Below, in pieces: positions 1-8,351 of a stretch of DNA of 64,000 bases. The notes under the pieces were generated by a model that did no database searches, was not told the DNA's origin, and was given only the letters and a program-made list of their open reading frames with translations. Position 1 is the stretch's first letter. Every line of letters starts with the position of its first letter. Position numbers and translations under genes: made by a program. The stretch comes from Marinobacter maritimus (GTDB lineage: Bacteria > Pseudomonadota > Gammaproteobacteria > Pseudomonadales > Oleiphilaceae), in assembly GCF_007671675.1 (NCBI RefSeq), contig NZ_VCGW01000003.1:372001-436000 (forward strand). Direction: 5' to 3'.

Positions 1-987
1 TGCGCTGCGCTCGCCTTCCTCGTCCCACATTGCTTGGGCTGCTTTTACCAGTTTGTCCTGAACGTCATCCGGCAGAACGTTTACCTGCACACCCTGTTCG
101 GCGATGACTTTGGCCAGGGTAAGGCGTTCCTTATAAAGGTATTCGTTGGTACGAATCCAGAATTGCTCATCAAGAGCATCTTTGACGATCTCCTGCATGT
201 CTTTCGGCAACTTGTTCAGCGCCTTCATACTGACAATGATGACGTCCGTGCCCGCAATGTTCAGGGCTGGTTGAACGTGGTACTTGGCCACTTCATACAG
301 AGCCATGCTGGCGGCGCCCTGAGCTGCACCCCAATGGGCACCGTCAACAATGCCCGAGTCCAGTGCCGAGTAAAGCTCGCTGCCCGGAATATAAGAGGCC
401 GCAGCACCCGCTTCGGTCAGGAACTTTTGCAGGACACCCGAGGAGCGAATCTTCAGGCTGGTGAAATCTTCCCAGTTATTGATAGGCTTTTTGATCACCA
501 TCTCGGTGGGGTAAACCTTGTCGGTCGCCCAGTAGACGTTGTGCTCTGCCGCTTCGTCACGGAGCATCTGTTCAAAGCCCATGCCCTGATGAAAGTACTC
601 AGCTTCCCATACGTTGCGGAACGCAAAGGGCAGGCCGGACGCAATGCCGGCAAGAGAGACTTTATCCTGAGCGTACGATGGTGAAATTGTGCCCATTTCA
701 AGAATGCCGCGGCTCACAGCATTGAATGTTTCCTGCGCCTTGAACAGCGCGCCGGCTTCATAAAGCTTGAGCTTCAGACGTCCGTCTGTGCGCTCTTCCA
801 GAACTCGTTGCAGCCTTACCAGGCTGTCTGTGTAGGAGCTGCTGGCGCCTGGCCAGTGAGACTGTACTTTCCAGGTGAAGGTTTCCTGGGCTGCTGCGGG
901 CGCAGCGGCCAGAGCAGCGGAAACACCTAAGGTAAGAGCTGACGCGTAAACGGTCAGGGCTTTGCGTGCGTTGGCAAAGAGATTCAT
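1..987 (-). CDS. TRAP transporter substrate-binding protein, DctP family (partial, C-terminus outside window)
   Basis: This is the periplasmic receptor of a TRAP transporter, which hands a carboxylate-type substrate to a DctQ/DctM membrane pair. I translated the minus strand: 329 codons are open from the ATG at 987 to the window edge without a stop. The N-terminus is a Sec signal peptide (MNLFANARKALTV..., Ala-rich core, probable cleavage near AAAQ-ET). Family features include SHWPGASSSY near residue 45, the region KIRSSGVLQKFLTEAGA, and SALDSGIVDGAHWGA around residue 220, typical of DctP receptors. It is divergent from the acyl-CoA gene at 1151; the 160-bp gap probably holds both promoters. 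DctQ/DctM would lie beyond the left edge. The substrate cannot be told; the neighbours suggest an organic acid. Confidence 0.9.
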   Translation of the reverse strand, partial: MNLFANARKALTVYASALTLGVSAALAAAPAAAQETFTWKVQSHWPGASSSYTDSLVRLQRVLEERTDGRLKLKLYEAGALFKAQETFNAVSRGILEMGTISPSYAQDKVSLAGIASGLPFAFRNVWEAEYFHQGMGFEQMLRDEAAEHNVYWATDKVYPTEMVIKKPINNWEDFTSLKIRSSGVLQKFLTEAGAAASYIPGSELYSALDSGIVDGAHWGAAQGAASMALYEVAKYHVQPALNIAGTDVIIVSMKALNKLPKDMQEIVKDALDEQFWIRTNEYLYKERLTLAKVIAEQGVQVNVLPDDVQDKLVKAAQAMWDEEGERSA

Positions 988-1150
988 GACTGTGCCTCGT
1001 TCGTTGTTGTAATGATGCTTATTGTTGTTTCACTGTGCAGAATTGACGACTGCAGGGTGAACTATTGTTTTCTGAATCTAACACAAGATCGGGCTTTTGC
1101 AATAGGATGTTTTAGGCGTAGACCCAGAAACTATTTGAAAGGATAGCTCA

Positions 1151-1891
1151 ATGATCGTCAGTCAGCAGTCTCACGGTGTGCTTCAGCTTATTATCAATCG
1201 TACTGAGAAGAAAAATGCCCTGACACGGGACATGTACCAGCAACTGAGTGACGCGGTAACCCGTGCCAACGAAAATGAGAGCGTGAGTGCTATTGTCATT
1301 TCCGGAGCCGGTGGCGTGTTCACGGCGGGAAACGACCTGGATGATTTCCGGGCTCGCGCCACGGATGAGCACCCGAAGCCCTCTGCCGGACTGGCGTTCA
1401 TTGAAGCGCTGATGAATTGCGATACGCCGGTTATAGCTGCCGTTGAAGGCCTGGCAATAGGTATTGGCACCACTTTGCTGTTGCACGTGGACGTTGTGGT
1501 CGCTGCCGAAAGTGCAAAATTCAAGACAGCGTTTGTGGATCTTGGGTTGGTGCCCGAGGCAGCTTCGACAGTCACCATGCCCCTGCATCTGGGGTCACGC
1601 AAAGCCACCGATCTTTTATTGCTGGGCGACGTGATCAGCGGCAGTGAGGCCAGGGATTGCGGGCTGGTAAACCGACTTGTGGGTGATGGGCAGGCTTTGT
1701 CTGAAGCGTTGCTAATCGCCGGGAATCTGGTCAGTAAGCCCCGTGAGGCACTGCGGGCCAGTAAGCGACTTATCCGGGCGCCTTGGCGAGAGCAGATAGA
1801 GCAAGCGCTTGAGCGGGAAAGAGAGGTTTTTACTGAGCGGCTTCGTTCCGAGGATTGCCGGGCCGCACTGGATAAGCTGGCCCGGCGCTGA
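1151..1891 (+). CDS. Enoyl-CoA hydratase/isomerase family protein (ECI2-like)
   Basis: Crotonase-fold enzyme of 246 residues acting on an acyl-CoA double bond. The oxyanion-hole segments are visible as FTAGNDLDDF (residues 57-66) and GLAIGIGTTL (100-109). At the second catalytic position it has LVPEAAS with Glu136, and the first lacks the usual hydratase Glu. AGNDL plus a single Glu in a PE-A-S context is closer to delta3,delta2-enoyl-CoA isomerases (ECI2/PECI type) than to hydratases, so shifting a double bond for beta-oxidation of unsaturated acids is my preferred role. An AAGGA ribosome-binding site precedes the ATG. It is the first gene of the catabolic region and ends 16 bp before the end of the convergent acyl-CoA ligase gene. 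Confidence 0.85.
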   Translation: MIVSQQSHGVLQLIINRTEKKNALTRDMYQQLSDAVTRANENESVSAIVISGAGGVFTAGNDLDDFRARATDEHPKPSAGLAFIEALMNCDTPVIAAVEGLAIGIGTTLLLHVDVVVAAESAKFKTAFVDLGLVPEAASTVTMPLHLGSRKATDLLLLGDVISGSEARDCGLVNRLVGDGQALSEALLIAGNLVSKPREALRASKRLIRAPWREQIEQALEREREVFTERLRSEDCRAALDKLARR

Positions 1892-1907
1892 GCGGAATTA
1901 GCGCGGG

Positions 1908-3509
1908 CTATTGTGGGGCAGCGTGCCAGTAAGGCTCGCGCAGTTCCCGTTTAAGGATCTTGCCGATAGTAGAGCGGGGCAGCTCATCTCGGAATTCGAT
2001 GGCAGAGATGCGCTGGCTTTTGCCCAGTTTTTCGTTGGCCCATTCGAGTATCGCCGGCCCGGAATCCTTGTGCCCGGGCTTGAGAACGACCAGGCCTAAC
2101 GGTGTTTCACCCCACTGTTCGCTTGGAATACCGATAACCGCTGCATCGTCCACCGCTGGATGCGCCAGCAGCGCCTTTTCAAGATCAATCGCGTAAATAT
2201 TGAACCCACCGGAAATGATCATGTCCTTGCGGCGATCGAGAATATGAATGAAACCGTCCTCGTCGATTCGTCCCATATCTCCGCTACGATAAAACATATT
2301 GCCTTGTGGGCTTTGCCACAACATTTCCCGGGTCTGCTCCGGTCGGTTCACATAACCCCGCATCATCGAAATGGCACGGCCGACGAGCTCACCGATTTCG
2401 CCTTTTGGGAGTTCGCGGCCATTTTCGTCGATTACGCGCACTTCCGCGCCCTCCGTTGGGACGCCCACCGAACTCCACTTGTCCGGGTGCGCTGCACAGT
2501 CGAGACTGGTTGAAATGCCGCCCTCTGTGAGGCCGTAAACCTCCCGTAGATTGCCGGGCCAACGCGCCATGGCGTCGGCTATTACGTCGGGTCTCAGAGG
2601 TGCACTGGTGCAGAGTTTCAGCTTGAAGCTGGAGAGATCGAATCGTTCAAACTCCGTGTCGGCCAGGATCCTCTGGTATTGCACCGGCACCAGCATGGCG
2701 TGGGTCACACGGTGTGTTTCGGCCAGTTCCAGAAACCGCCGGGCGTCGAACTTCGCCATGATCACCAGGGTGCCGCCATGGAACAGCGTGGGTAACACTG
2801 AAACCAGTGTGGTGTTGGAGTACAACGGTGTTGAGACCAGGTTAACGGCATCGCCATCCAACCCGAAGCGGCTCATGCGCACCATCTGTCTCTGCCGGAA
2901 ACGGTAATCATGAAGGATGCCTTTCGGGGTGCCGGTCGTGCCGGAGCTATAGATGATGTTGAAGGCATCATCCATTGTTACATCTGCGGGCGCGGCTTCT
3001 GTAGAGGCATTGCCAAGCCAGTCGCTCAGTGTTTCGCCAATCCCTTCACCATTGTCATCCAGGGCAATAATGCGGTCGGCTGACAATCCCTTCAGCCCGG
3101 GTTGGAAGCTATGAAAGAGGTCCTGGTTTTTTTGCGACACAAACAGAAATTGGGCGCTGCAATCGGACAGCATCAGGCTCAGTGTTTCGGGACTGGCCAT
3201 GCCCGAAAGCGGCACCATGCAGCCGCCTGCAGTCAGTACGCCAAGATACAGCGCAACATAATCGGCACTGTTCTCCGACAACGCAGCAACTGAATCGCCG
3301 GTCCGCAGGCCTTCGTCTCTCAGGTGGTTGGCGATCTGGTTGGTCCGGTCCAGAAGGTCGCGCCAGCTCAAAGTGCCGTGTTCGCTGATCAATGCGGGAT
3401 GGTTTGCGCGGGTGTCGACAAACGACTGTATCTGGTGGCCGATGGCCTCCATGGGTTCATTTTGGGTTATGGGTGCATACACCGGCATTTTGCTCAGGTT
3501 ACTTTTCAT
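1908..3509 (-). CDS. AMP-forming acyl-CoA ligase (ANL superfamily)
   Basis: 533-residue adenylate-forming enzyme that activates a carboxylic acid with ATP and ligates it to CoA. The P-loop YSSGTTGTPKG is at residues 187-197, the acid-pocket/adenine motif YGLTEGG at 325-331, the YRSGDMGRIDEDG hinge region and DRRKDMIISGG follow, and the C-terminal catalytic lysine lies in PRSTIGKILKRE. All core motifs are intact and length is normal. The start at 3509 is taken for length; Met8 is an alternative. It is divergent from the SDR at 3670 (160-bp AT-rich gap) and convergent with the isomerase at 1151. It may activate the acid that the 3.7-11 kb genes process. Chain-length specificity cannot be read from the motifs. 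Confidence 0.88.
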   Translation of the reverse strand: MKSNLSKMPVYAPITQNEPMEAIGHQIQSFVDTRANHPALISEHGTLSWRDLLDRTNQIANHLRDEGLRTGDSVAALSENSADYVALYLGVLTAGGCMVPLSGMASPETLSLMLSDCSAQFLFVSQKNQDLFHSFQPGLKGLSADRIIALDDNGEGIGETLSDWLGNASTEAAPADVTMDDAFNIIYSSGTTGTPKGILHDYRFRQRQMVRMSRFGLDGDAVNLVSTPLYSNTTLVSVLPTLFHGGTLVIMAKFDARRFLELAETHRVTHAMLVPVQYQRILADTEFERFDLSSFKLKLCTSAPLRPDVIADAMARWPGNLREVYGLTEGGISTSLDCAAHPDKWSSVGVPTEGAEVRVIDENGRELPKGEIGELVGRAISMMRGYVNRPEQTREMLWQSPQGNMFYRSGDMGRIDEDGFIHILDRRKDMIISGGFNIYAIDLEKALLAHPAVDDAAVIGIPSEQWGETPLGLVVLKPGHKDSGPAILEWANEKLGKSQRISAIEFRDELPRSTIGKILKRELREPYWHAAPQ

Positions 3510-3669
3510 TTTTGTACCTTATGCTGCTATTGTGTTTTGACTAGTGAAATTTACTTCCGATTATATTGACTCAAAAGCGGAAGGCATGACAAATTAATGC
3601 GAAAGCAAAACCGCCAGCGCAATAATAAAACCCGCGAAAAATAAAATTTGAGATACAAGGAGCAGCGGC

Positions 3670-4464
3670 ATGGGGCGTTTTGATGGTCGAGTGGCCATTG
3701 TTACCGGGGCAGGTAGTGGTATCGGTCGGGCAACTGCCTTACGACTGGCCCGTGAGGGTGCCCGGGTGGTGATGGCGGATACTTCCGAGTCTGGCCTGGT
3801 TGAAACCGGGAATCTGATGCCCGCAAGCGCTGAACATCGCCGGCGCACCGTCAACGTTGCCGAGGAGGTTCAGGTAAAAGAACTGGTCAGCGAGGCTATT
3901 AAAGCGTTCGGAAAGATCGACATCCTGTGCAATATCGCAGGCATTGCGAGCATAGGTAAAGGCCATCCGCCGGTAACAGAAAACGAGCGAGATGAGTGGG
4001 ACAGTGTGTTGTCCGTTAACCTTGTTGGCACCATGCTGCTTATCAAACATGTTGCGCCCCACATGCAGGCCCGCAAACTCGGTTCTATTATTAACACTGC
4101 TTCGGTTGCTGGTATCCGGTCCGGCGCGGGAGGCAACGCTTACAGCGCCTCCAAGGCTGGAGTGATTAATCTCACCATGACCGCTGCATGTGATCTTGGC
4201 GCCGACAATGTTCGTGTGAACGCCGTGTGCCCGGGCCTCGTGGAGACCGGCATGACGAAACCGGTATTTGACTACGCCCGCGCCCATGAAAAAGCCCACA
4301 AGCTGGGCGCTCGCTGCGAACTCCGCCGTTATGGCAACCCGGAAGAAATCGCGGCGGCCATTCTGTTTTTTGCCAGTGACGATGCCAGCTATATCACCGG
4401 GCAAGCGCTGCCGGTAGATGGCGGCAATACTGCCTCTCTGAATCTGCCAGGAATGAAAGTGTAA
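3670..4464 (+). CDS. SDR-family oxidoreductase (short-chain dehydrogenase)
   Basis: Classical short-chain dehydrogenase/reductase of 264 residues. The dinucleotide-binding motif TGAGSGIG is at residues 12-19, the NIAG motif at 88-91, the catalytic Ser145 in INTAS, and the catalytic Tyr/Lys in YSASK (158-162). Asp37 at the end of strand beta-2 (VVMAD) favours NAD(H) over NADP(H). An AAGGAG ribosome-binding site precedes the ATG. The stop overlaps the start of the thioesterase gene (TAATG at 4462-4466), so the two are translationally coupled. Together with the second SDR at 6352 it probably oxidises or reduces a hydroxyl/keto group on an acyl-CoA intermediate; the actual substrate is unknown. 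Confidence 0.88.
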   Translation: MGRFDGRVAIVTGAGSGIGRATALRLAREGARVVMADTSESGLVETGNLMPASAEHRRRTVNVAEEVQVKELVSEAIKAFGKIDILCNIAGIASIGKGHPPVTENERDEWDSVLSVNLVGTMLLIKHVAPHMQARKLGSIINTASVAGIRSGAGGNAYSASKAGVINLTMTAACDLGADNVRVNAVCPGLVETGMTKPVFDYARAHEKAHKLGARCELRRYGNPEEIAAAILFFASDDASYITGQALPVDGGNTASLNLPGMKV

Positions 4465-4919
4465 TGAGCAAGCAAGAATTGTCTTCTGTCGATGGTGCTT
4501 ATGTAGATGGCACAGAGCTGCCGGGCTTTCATAACCTGCTCGGATACCGCCAGGCCTCCTGGGAGGAAGATGAAGCGGTTATTGCGCTGGAGCTGCAGCC
4601 GAGGCACCTGAATCTGGGCGGGGTTATCCACGGCGGTGTGCTTACCTCGCTGCTTGATATTGCCATGGCGCAAGCCGGCACACACTGTCCCTACCCGGGG
4701 CGGATGCGCAAAGCCATCACCCTGTCTTTAACCACAACGTTTACCGGCCAATGCTCCAGCGGCACCATTCGTGTAACCGGGCGCAAGCGGGCGGGTGGCA
4801 CGCGGATTTTCAATAGTACTGGCGAAGTCCATGACGACAAAGGCAACCTGCTTGCCATTGCCGAGGGCACGTTCCGGATTCGGTCTGGCAGCGACAAGCC
4901 CGAAGGCGTTCCTATCTGA
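4464..4919 (+). CDS. PaaI-type hotdog-fold acyl-CoA thioesterase
   Basis: Hotdog-fold protein of 151 residues. The hallmark is LNLGGVIHGGVLTSLLDIA (residues 49-67): the HGG loop (56-58) and Asp65 on the central helix match the catalytic arrangement of PaaI/4-hydroxybenzoyl-CoA thioesterase families. It probably hydrolyses an acyl-CoA, releasing CoA when intermediates build up. Its ATG overlaps the stop of the SDR gene (TAATG), indicating coupled expression. The acyl-CoA dehydrogenase gene follows after 74 bp with its own ribosome-binding site. The substrate is not evident from sequence. Confidence 0.85.
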   Translation: MSKQELSSVDGAYVDGTELPGFHNLLGYRQASWEEDEAVIALELQPRHLNLGGVIHGGVLTSLLDIAMAQAGTHCPYPGRMRKAITLSLTTTFTGQCSSGTIRVTGRKRAGGTRIFNSTGEVHDDKGNLLAIAEGTFRIRSGSDKPEGVPI

Positions 4920-4993
4920 TTTTCAGAACATTTAACAAAAGCCTGATCGGCGATGAAGACCGGTCAACGAATCATTATTAAAGAGGAAGCGAC

Positions 4994-6196
4994 ATGTTCG
5001 AGTTATCTGACAGAGTAAAAAAACTGCAGGCGCAGCTGAACGAGTTCATGGATGCGCACATCTATCCCAACGAACACACGCACCACGAGCAGATTGAAAA
5101 GGCAGAGAATCGTTGGGCGCCGGTTCCGATCATCGAAGAGCTGAAAGTGAAGGCGAAGGCCGAGGGTCTCTGGAATCTGTTTCTACCGGAGAGTGATTTG
5201 GGCGCCGGTCTGACCAACTTTGAATACGCCCATCTGTGCGAAATCATGGGTCGTTCTGAAATGGCACCGGAGGTGTTCAACTGCTCCGCGCCGGATACCG
5301 GCAACATGGAAACCATCGCGCGGTACGGCAATGAAGAACAGCAGGAACAGTGGCTTAAGCCTTTGCTGGCAGGTGAAATTCGTTCCTGTTTCTCCATGAC
5401 CGAGCCGGATGTGGCCTCCTCTGATGCCACCAATATTGCCTGTGAAATTCGGCGCGAAGGCGATGAATATGTGATCAACGGCAAAAAGTGGTGGTCTTCA
5501 GGTGCCATGACGACCTCGGCAAAAATTGCCATCGTAATGGGCAAGACCGATCCGACAGCGCCCAAGCATCAGCAGCAATCCATGATTCTGGTGCCGTTGG
5601 ATGCGCCCGGCGTGAAGCTGGTCCGCCCGCTGACAGTGTTTGGTTATGATCACGCACCTCACGGTCATGCAGAGGTTCATTACGAAAACGTGCGGGTTCC
5701 TGTTACCAATATGCTACTGGGTGAAGGGCGTGGTTTTGAAATCGCCCAGGGTCGTCTTGGGCCAGGTCGCATTCACCACTGCATGCGCACTATTGGTGTG
5801 GCTGAGCGTGCGTTGGAGCTGATGTGTAAGCGTGCCAACGAGCGCGAGGCATTCGGCAAGCCGCTGTCCAGCTTTGATTCTATCCGTAAGGACATTGCCC
5901 GTAGTCGCATCGAGATCGAGCAGGCGCGGCTGTTGACTCTGAAGGCTGCGCACATGATGGATACCGTGGGTAACAAGGTAGCTCGTCAGGAAATCGCCAT
6001 GATCAAGGTGATTGCTCCGAGCATGGCTTTGAAAGTGCTCGACCGTGCCATTCAGGTCCACGGTGGTGCCGGCGTGAGCCAGGACACCTTCCTTGCGTCA
6101 GCCTGGGCCAAGGTTCGGACATTGCGGTTGGCAGATGGCCCGGATGAGGTGCACCTGGATTCTGTTGCCAAGATTGAACTGCGTCAGTACCGCTAA
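4994..6196 (+). CDS. Acyl-CoA dehydrogenase, ACAD10/11-like
   Basis: FAD-dependent acyl-CoA dehydrogenase-fold protein of 400 residues. Seen in order: the N-terminal helical domain; the middle-domain flavin motif [16 protein letters not shown] (about 132-147); KWWSSGA; the C-terminal [16 protein letters not shown] and [11 protein letters not shown]; and [16 protein letters not shown] near 353. The end, [19 protein letters not shown], is characteristic of the subgroup containing the dehydrogenase domain of human ACAD10/ACAD11 and bacterial LvaC. GAGGAAG precedes the ATG. In ACAD11 this domain is fused to an APH-type kinase; here a free kinase gene lies 1.1 kb downstream (7287), so the two may act together on 4-hydroxyacyl-CoAs. 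Simple dehydrogenation is the alternative. Confidence 0.9.
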   Translation: MFELSDRVKKLQAQLNEFMDAHIYPNEHTHHEQIEKAENRWAPVPIIEELKVKAKAEGLWNLFLPESDLGAGLTNFEYAHLCEIMGRSEMAPEVFNCSAPDTGNMETIARYGNEEQQEQWLKPLLAGEIRSCFSMTEPDVASSDATNIACEIRREGDEYVINGKKWWSSGAMTTSAKIAIVMGKTDPTAPKHQQQSMILVPLDAPGVKLVRPLTVFGYDHAPHGHAEVHYENVRVPVTNMLLGEGRGFEIAQGRLGPGRIHHCMRTIGVAERALELMCKRANEREAFGKPLSSFDSIRKDIARSRIEIEQARLLTLKAAHMMDTVGNKVARQEIAMIKVIAPSMALKVLDRAIQVHGGAGVSQDTFLASAWAKVRTLRLADGPDEVHLDSVAKIELRQYR

Positions 6197-6217
6197 CCGA
6201 ATCGCACTTTTGGGGAA

Positions 6218-6323
6218 GAGCCGACGGGAAGAGCGCTCAGGGGCACGCTGTGAATACGTCCCTGTAGGCTTGTCAAAAACATCCGTGTTTTTGACATCCC
6301 CTGAGCGCTCTTCCCGCCGGCTC
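6218..6323. repeat. Long imperfect palindrome with nested hairpin (intergenic repeat element)
   Basis: The gap between the acyl-CoA dehydrogenase and the next SDR is almost filled by one palindrome. The outer arms 6218-6243 and 6298-6323 are complementary at 25 of 26 positions. Nested inside, 6271-6280 and 6287-6296 (TGTCAAAAAC / GTTTTTGACA) form a perfect 10-bp stem with a 6-nt loop. Between lies an unpaired stretch including TGAATACGTCCCTGTAGG. The precision and length suggest a dispersed repeat or structured RNA rather than a simple terminator. No second copy was seen in this window; I associate similar sequences with Marinobacter intergenic regions from memory only. Confidence 0.75.
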
Positions 6324-6351
6324 CCGCAGCTTTGAGTATGAGGATCACGAT

Positions 6352-7119
6352 ATGAACAATCCACTTTTTGACATGACCGGCAAGGTAGCCCTGATCACGG
6401 GTTCCACCAAAGGTATTGGCCGTTCAATTGCCGAAGAAATGGCCCGGCTGGGCGCTAAAGTTGTTATCTCCAGCCGCAAAGCCGATGCTTGTGAGCAGGT
6501 TGCGAATGAGCTGAAATCGCAAGGTTACGAGGCCATGGCCATACCCTGTCACGTCGGTAAAAAAGACGACCTGCAGAACCTGGTGAACAAGACAAACGAA
6601 GCCTGGGGCACTATCGATGTGCTCGTATGCAACGCCGCCACCAACCCCGTCTATGGCCCAACCTCCGAAATGACCGACGAGGCCTGGGACAAGATCATGG
6701 ACACTAACGTTAAAGGCTCGTTCTGGCTCACCAACATGGTGCTGCCGCAGATGGCGGAAAAAGGCGAGGGCGCCGTTGTGATGCTGTCCAGCATCGCCGG
6801 AATCCGTGGCAACACCACGATCGGAACTTACGGTGTTTCCAAGGCGGCCGAGGCGGCCCTGGCCCGGAATCTTGCAGTTGAATGGGGCCCGAAGGGTATT
6901 CGTATCAACAGCATCGCCCCGGGCCTTATCAAGACCGATTTTGCGAAAGCCCTGTGGGAAGACCCGGTGCGGGTCAAGCGCGCAGAAGATAAAACCCCGC
7001 TAAGACGAATCGGCGACCCGGTAGACATCGCCGGCCTGGCAGTCTTTTTGTCAACCAAGGCTAGTGCCTACATAACCGGCCAAACCATAGTAGCCGACGG
7101 CGGCGAAACCATCTGTTAA
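6352..7119 (+). CDS. SDR-family oxidoreductase (glucose/ribitol-type)
   Basis: 255-residue short-chain dehydrogenase. TGSTKGIG (16-23) binds the dinucleotide, the NAATN segment starts at Asn94, catalytic Ser147 lies in MLSSIAG, and Tyr160/Lys164 form YGVSK. The Ser-Arg-Lys after strand beta-2 (VVISSRKAD) favours NADP(H). The C-terminus ITGQTIVADGG is standard for the family. It resembles the SDR next to ACAD10/11-like and APH genes in other bacteria (LvaD-like position), so a 4-oxoacyl/4-hydroxyacyl reductase role is possible but inferred. GAGGATC precedes the ATG. It is flanked by two different hairpin elements (6218-6323 and 7148-7233). Confidence 0.88.
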   Translation: MNNPLFDMTGKVALITGSTKGIGRSIAEEMARLGAKVVISSRKADACEQVANELKSQGYEAMAIPCHVGKKDDLQNLVNKTNEAWGTIDVLVCNAATNPVYGPTSEMTDEAWDKIMDTNVKGSFWLTNMVLPQMAEKGEGAVVMLSSIAGIRGNTTIGTYGVSKAAEAALARNLAVEWGPKGIRINSIAPGLIKTDFAKALWEDPVRVKRAEDKTPLRRIGDPVDIAGLAVFLSTKASAYITGQTIVADGGETIC

Positions 7120-7147
7120 GCGATTAAGCACTGAATTCCGCCAAGGG

Positions 7148-7233
7148 CTGTGGGTGGTGAGGCTTTTCTGCAGGAAAAAATGTCTGAGCGCAGCGAGTTG
7201 TTTTTTCCGAAAGAAAAGCCTCACCACCCGCAG
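7148..7233 (-). repeat. Covarying hairpin element, copy A (reverse orientation)
   Basis: Outer arms 7148-7169 and 7212-7233 pair at 21 of 22 positions (the exception is a potential G-U). A 3x3 internal loop (7170-7172 / 7209-7211) follows, then an 8-bp inner stem GGAAAAAA/TTTTTTCC (7173-7180 / 7201-7208) and the 20-nt loop TGTCTGAGCGCAGCGAGTTG. The loop is the reverse complement of the loops in copies B (21560) and C (22934), so this copy is inverted relative to its co-directional flanking genes. It starts 29 bp after the SDR stop and ends 54 bp before the kinase start. Confidence 0.85.
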
Positions 7234-7286
7234 ACCGCTGCCCCCAAACAAAGGCCGCCACCTGATAACTAAAGGCAACAAAAACA

Positions 7287-8351
7287 ATGAGCATAACCCC
7301 AGAGCTGGTAACCGTCCTCCCAGCCCACAAATTCGATGAAGCCAGGCTCCTGTCCTGGCTCCAGCAAGCCATGCCAGGCTTCGGTAACCGCCTTGAGGTA
7401 AAACAGTTCCAGGGCGGTCAGTCCAACCCCACGTATCTGTTGGATACCGACAGCGGCCGATACGTTCTGCGCAAAAAACCACCCGGAAAAACTCTGCCCT
7501 CTGCTCACATGGTCGAGAGAGAGTACAAGGTAATCCGGGCACTCTCAGACAACACCAATTTTCCGGTGCCCAAGGCCAGAGTCCTGTGTGAAGACAGCGA
7601 GATCATTGGTACGCCCTTCTACGTGATGGACTTTCTGGAGGGCCGCATTGTCAGCCATTCCGCCTTGCGAGAGCTGGATCGTCAGGAAAGGCTGCCAGCC
7701 CACCACTCCGCCATCGACACACTCGCAGAACTGCACTCCGTTGATGTGAATGCCGTTGGCCTTGGCGATTACGGTCGCCCGGAAGGCTATGTGGCACGCC
7801 AGGTTTCGCGCTGGAGCAAACAGTATCTGGCAGCCAAAACCGACAACATGCCCGCCATGGACAAACTAATGGCGTGGCTGCCCGAAAATCTACCGTCCAC
7901 TGATGAATGCGCGATTGCTCACGGTGACTACCGTTTCGGCAACCTGATGCTGGCGCCAGACAAGCCCGAAGTGATCGCCGTGCTGGACTGGGAACTCTCA
8001 ACGCTCGGGCACCCGCTGGCGGACTTGGCTTATTATTGCCTGCCCTATCATCTACCGTTCGACATGCCGGGCATGCGCGGACTGCTGGGGGAAGATCTGG
8101 GCGCACTAGGTATACCGAGCGAGCAGGAAGCCATCGCTCGCTATTGCGCCAAAACAGGCCGCCAGGGCATTACAGACTGGCATGTGTATCTTGCGTTTTC
8201 GCTGTTCCGACTGGCGTCTATCGTTCAGGGTGTCTACAAACGGGCGCTTGACGGTAATGCCGCCAACGCCAATGCCCTGGAAGTGGGTAAGCGGGCCAGC
8301 ATGCTGGCGCAAACCGGCTGGGCGATTGCGAGTGCAGGTGAGCGGTTATGA
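7287..8351 (+). CDS. APH-fold phosphotransferase (ACAD10/11 kinase-domain / LvaA-like)
   Basis: 354-residue protein with the aminoglycoside-phosphotransferase/choline-kinase fold. FQGGQSNPTYLL (41-52) forms the nucleotide loop, LRKKP (61-65) carries the ATP lysine, HGDYRFGN (212-219) is the catalytic loop with Asp214 and Asn219, and VLDWELSTLGHPLAD (232-246) supplies the metal-binding Asp234. The long LDWELSTLGHPLADLAYY signature is typical of the subgroup fused to acyl-CoA dehydrogenases in animals (ACAD10/11) and of levulinate-pathway LvaA, which phosphorylates the hydroxyl of a 4-hydroxyacyl-CoA. That function is inferred here from family and from the ACAD at 4994. Its TGA overlaps the ATG of surE (ATGA). 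An antibiotic-resistance role is unlikely. Confidence 0.87.
   Translation: MSITPELVTVLPAHKFDEARLLSWLQQAMPGFGNRLEVKQFQGGQSNPTYLLDTDSGRYVLRKKPPGKTLPSAHMVEREYKVIRALSDNTNFPVPKARVLCEDSEIIGTPFYVMDFLEGRIVSHSALRELDRQERLPAHHSAIDTLAELHSVDVNAVGLGDYGRPEGYVARQVSRWSKQYLAAKTDNMPAMDKLMAWLPENLPSTDECAIAHGDYRFGNLMLAPDKPEVIAVLDWELSTLGHPLADLAYYCLPYHLPFDMPGMRGLLGEDLGALGIPSEQEAIARYCAKTGRQGITDWHVYLAFSLFRLASIVQGVYKRALDGNAANANALEVGKRASMLAQTGWAIASAGERL

Noticed and set aside
34-684. Long plus-strand open frame at the left edge
   Set aside because: It is antisense to a DctP receptor gene that is open on the minus strand to the window edge and has clear family motifs and a signal peptide.
7287-8351. Aminoglycoside-resistance kinase
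   Set aside because: The fold is the same, but the DWELSTLGHPLAD signature and the acyl-CoA gene context point to the ACAD10/11-kinase/LvaA subgroup.
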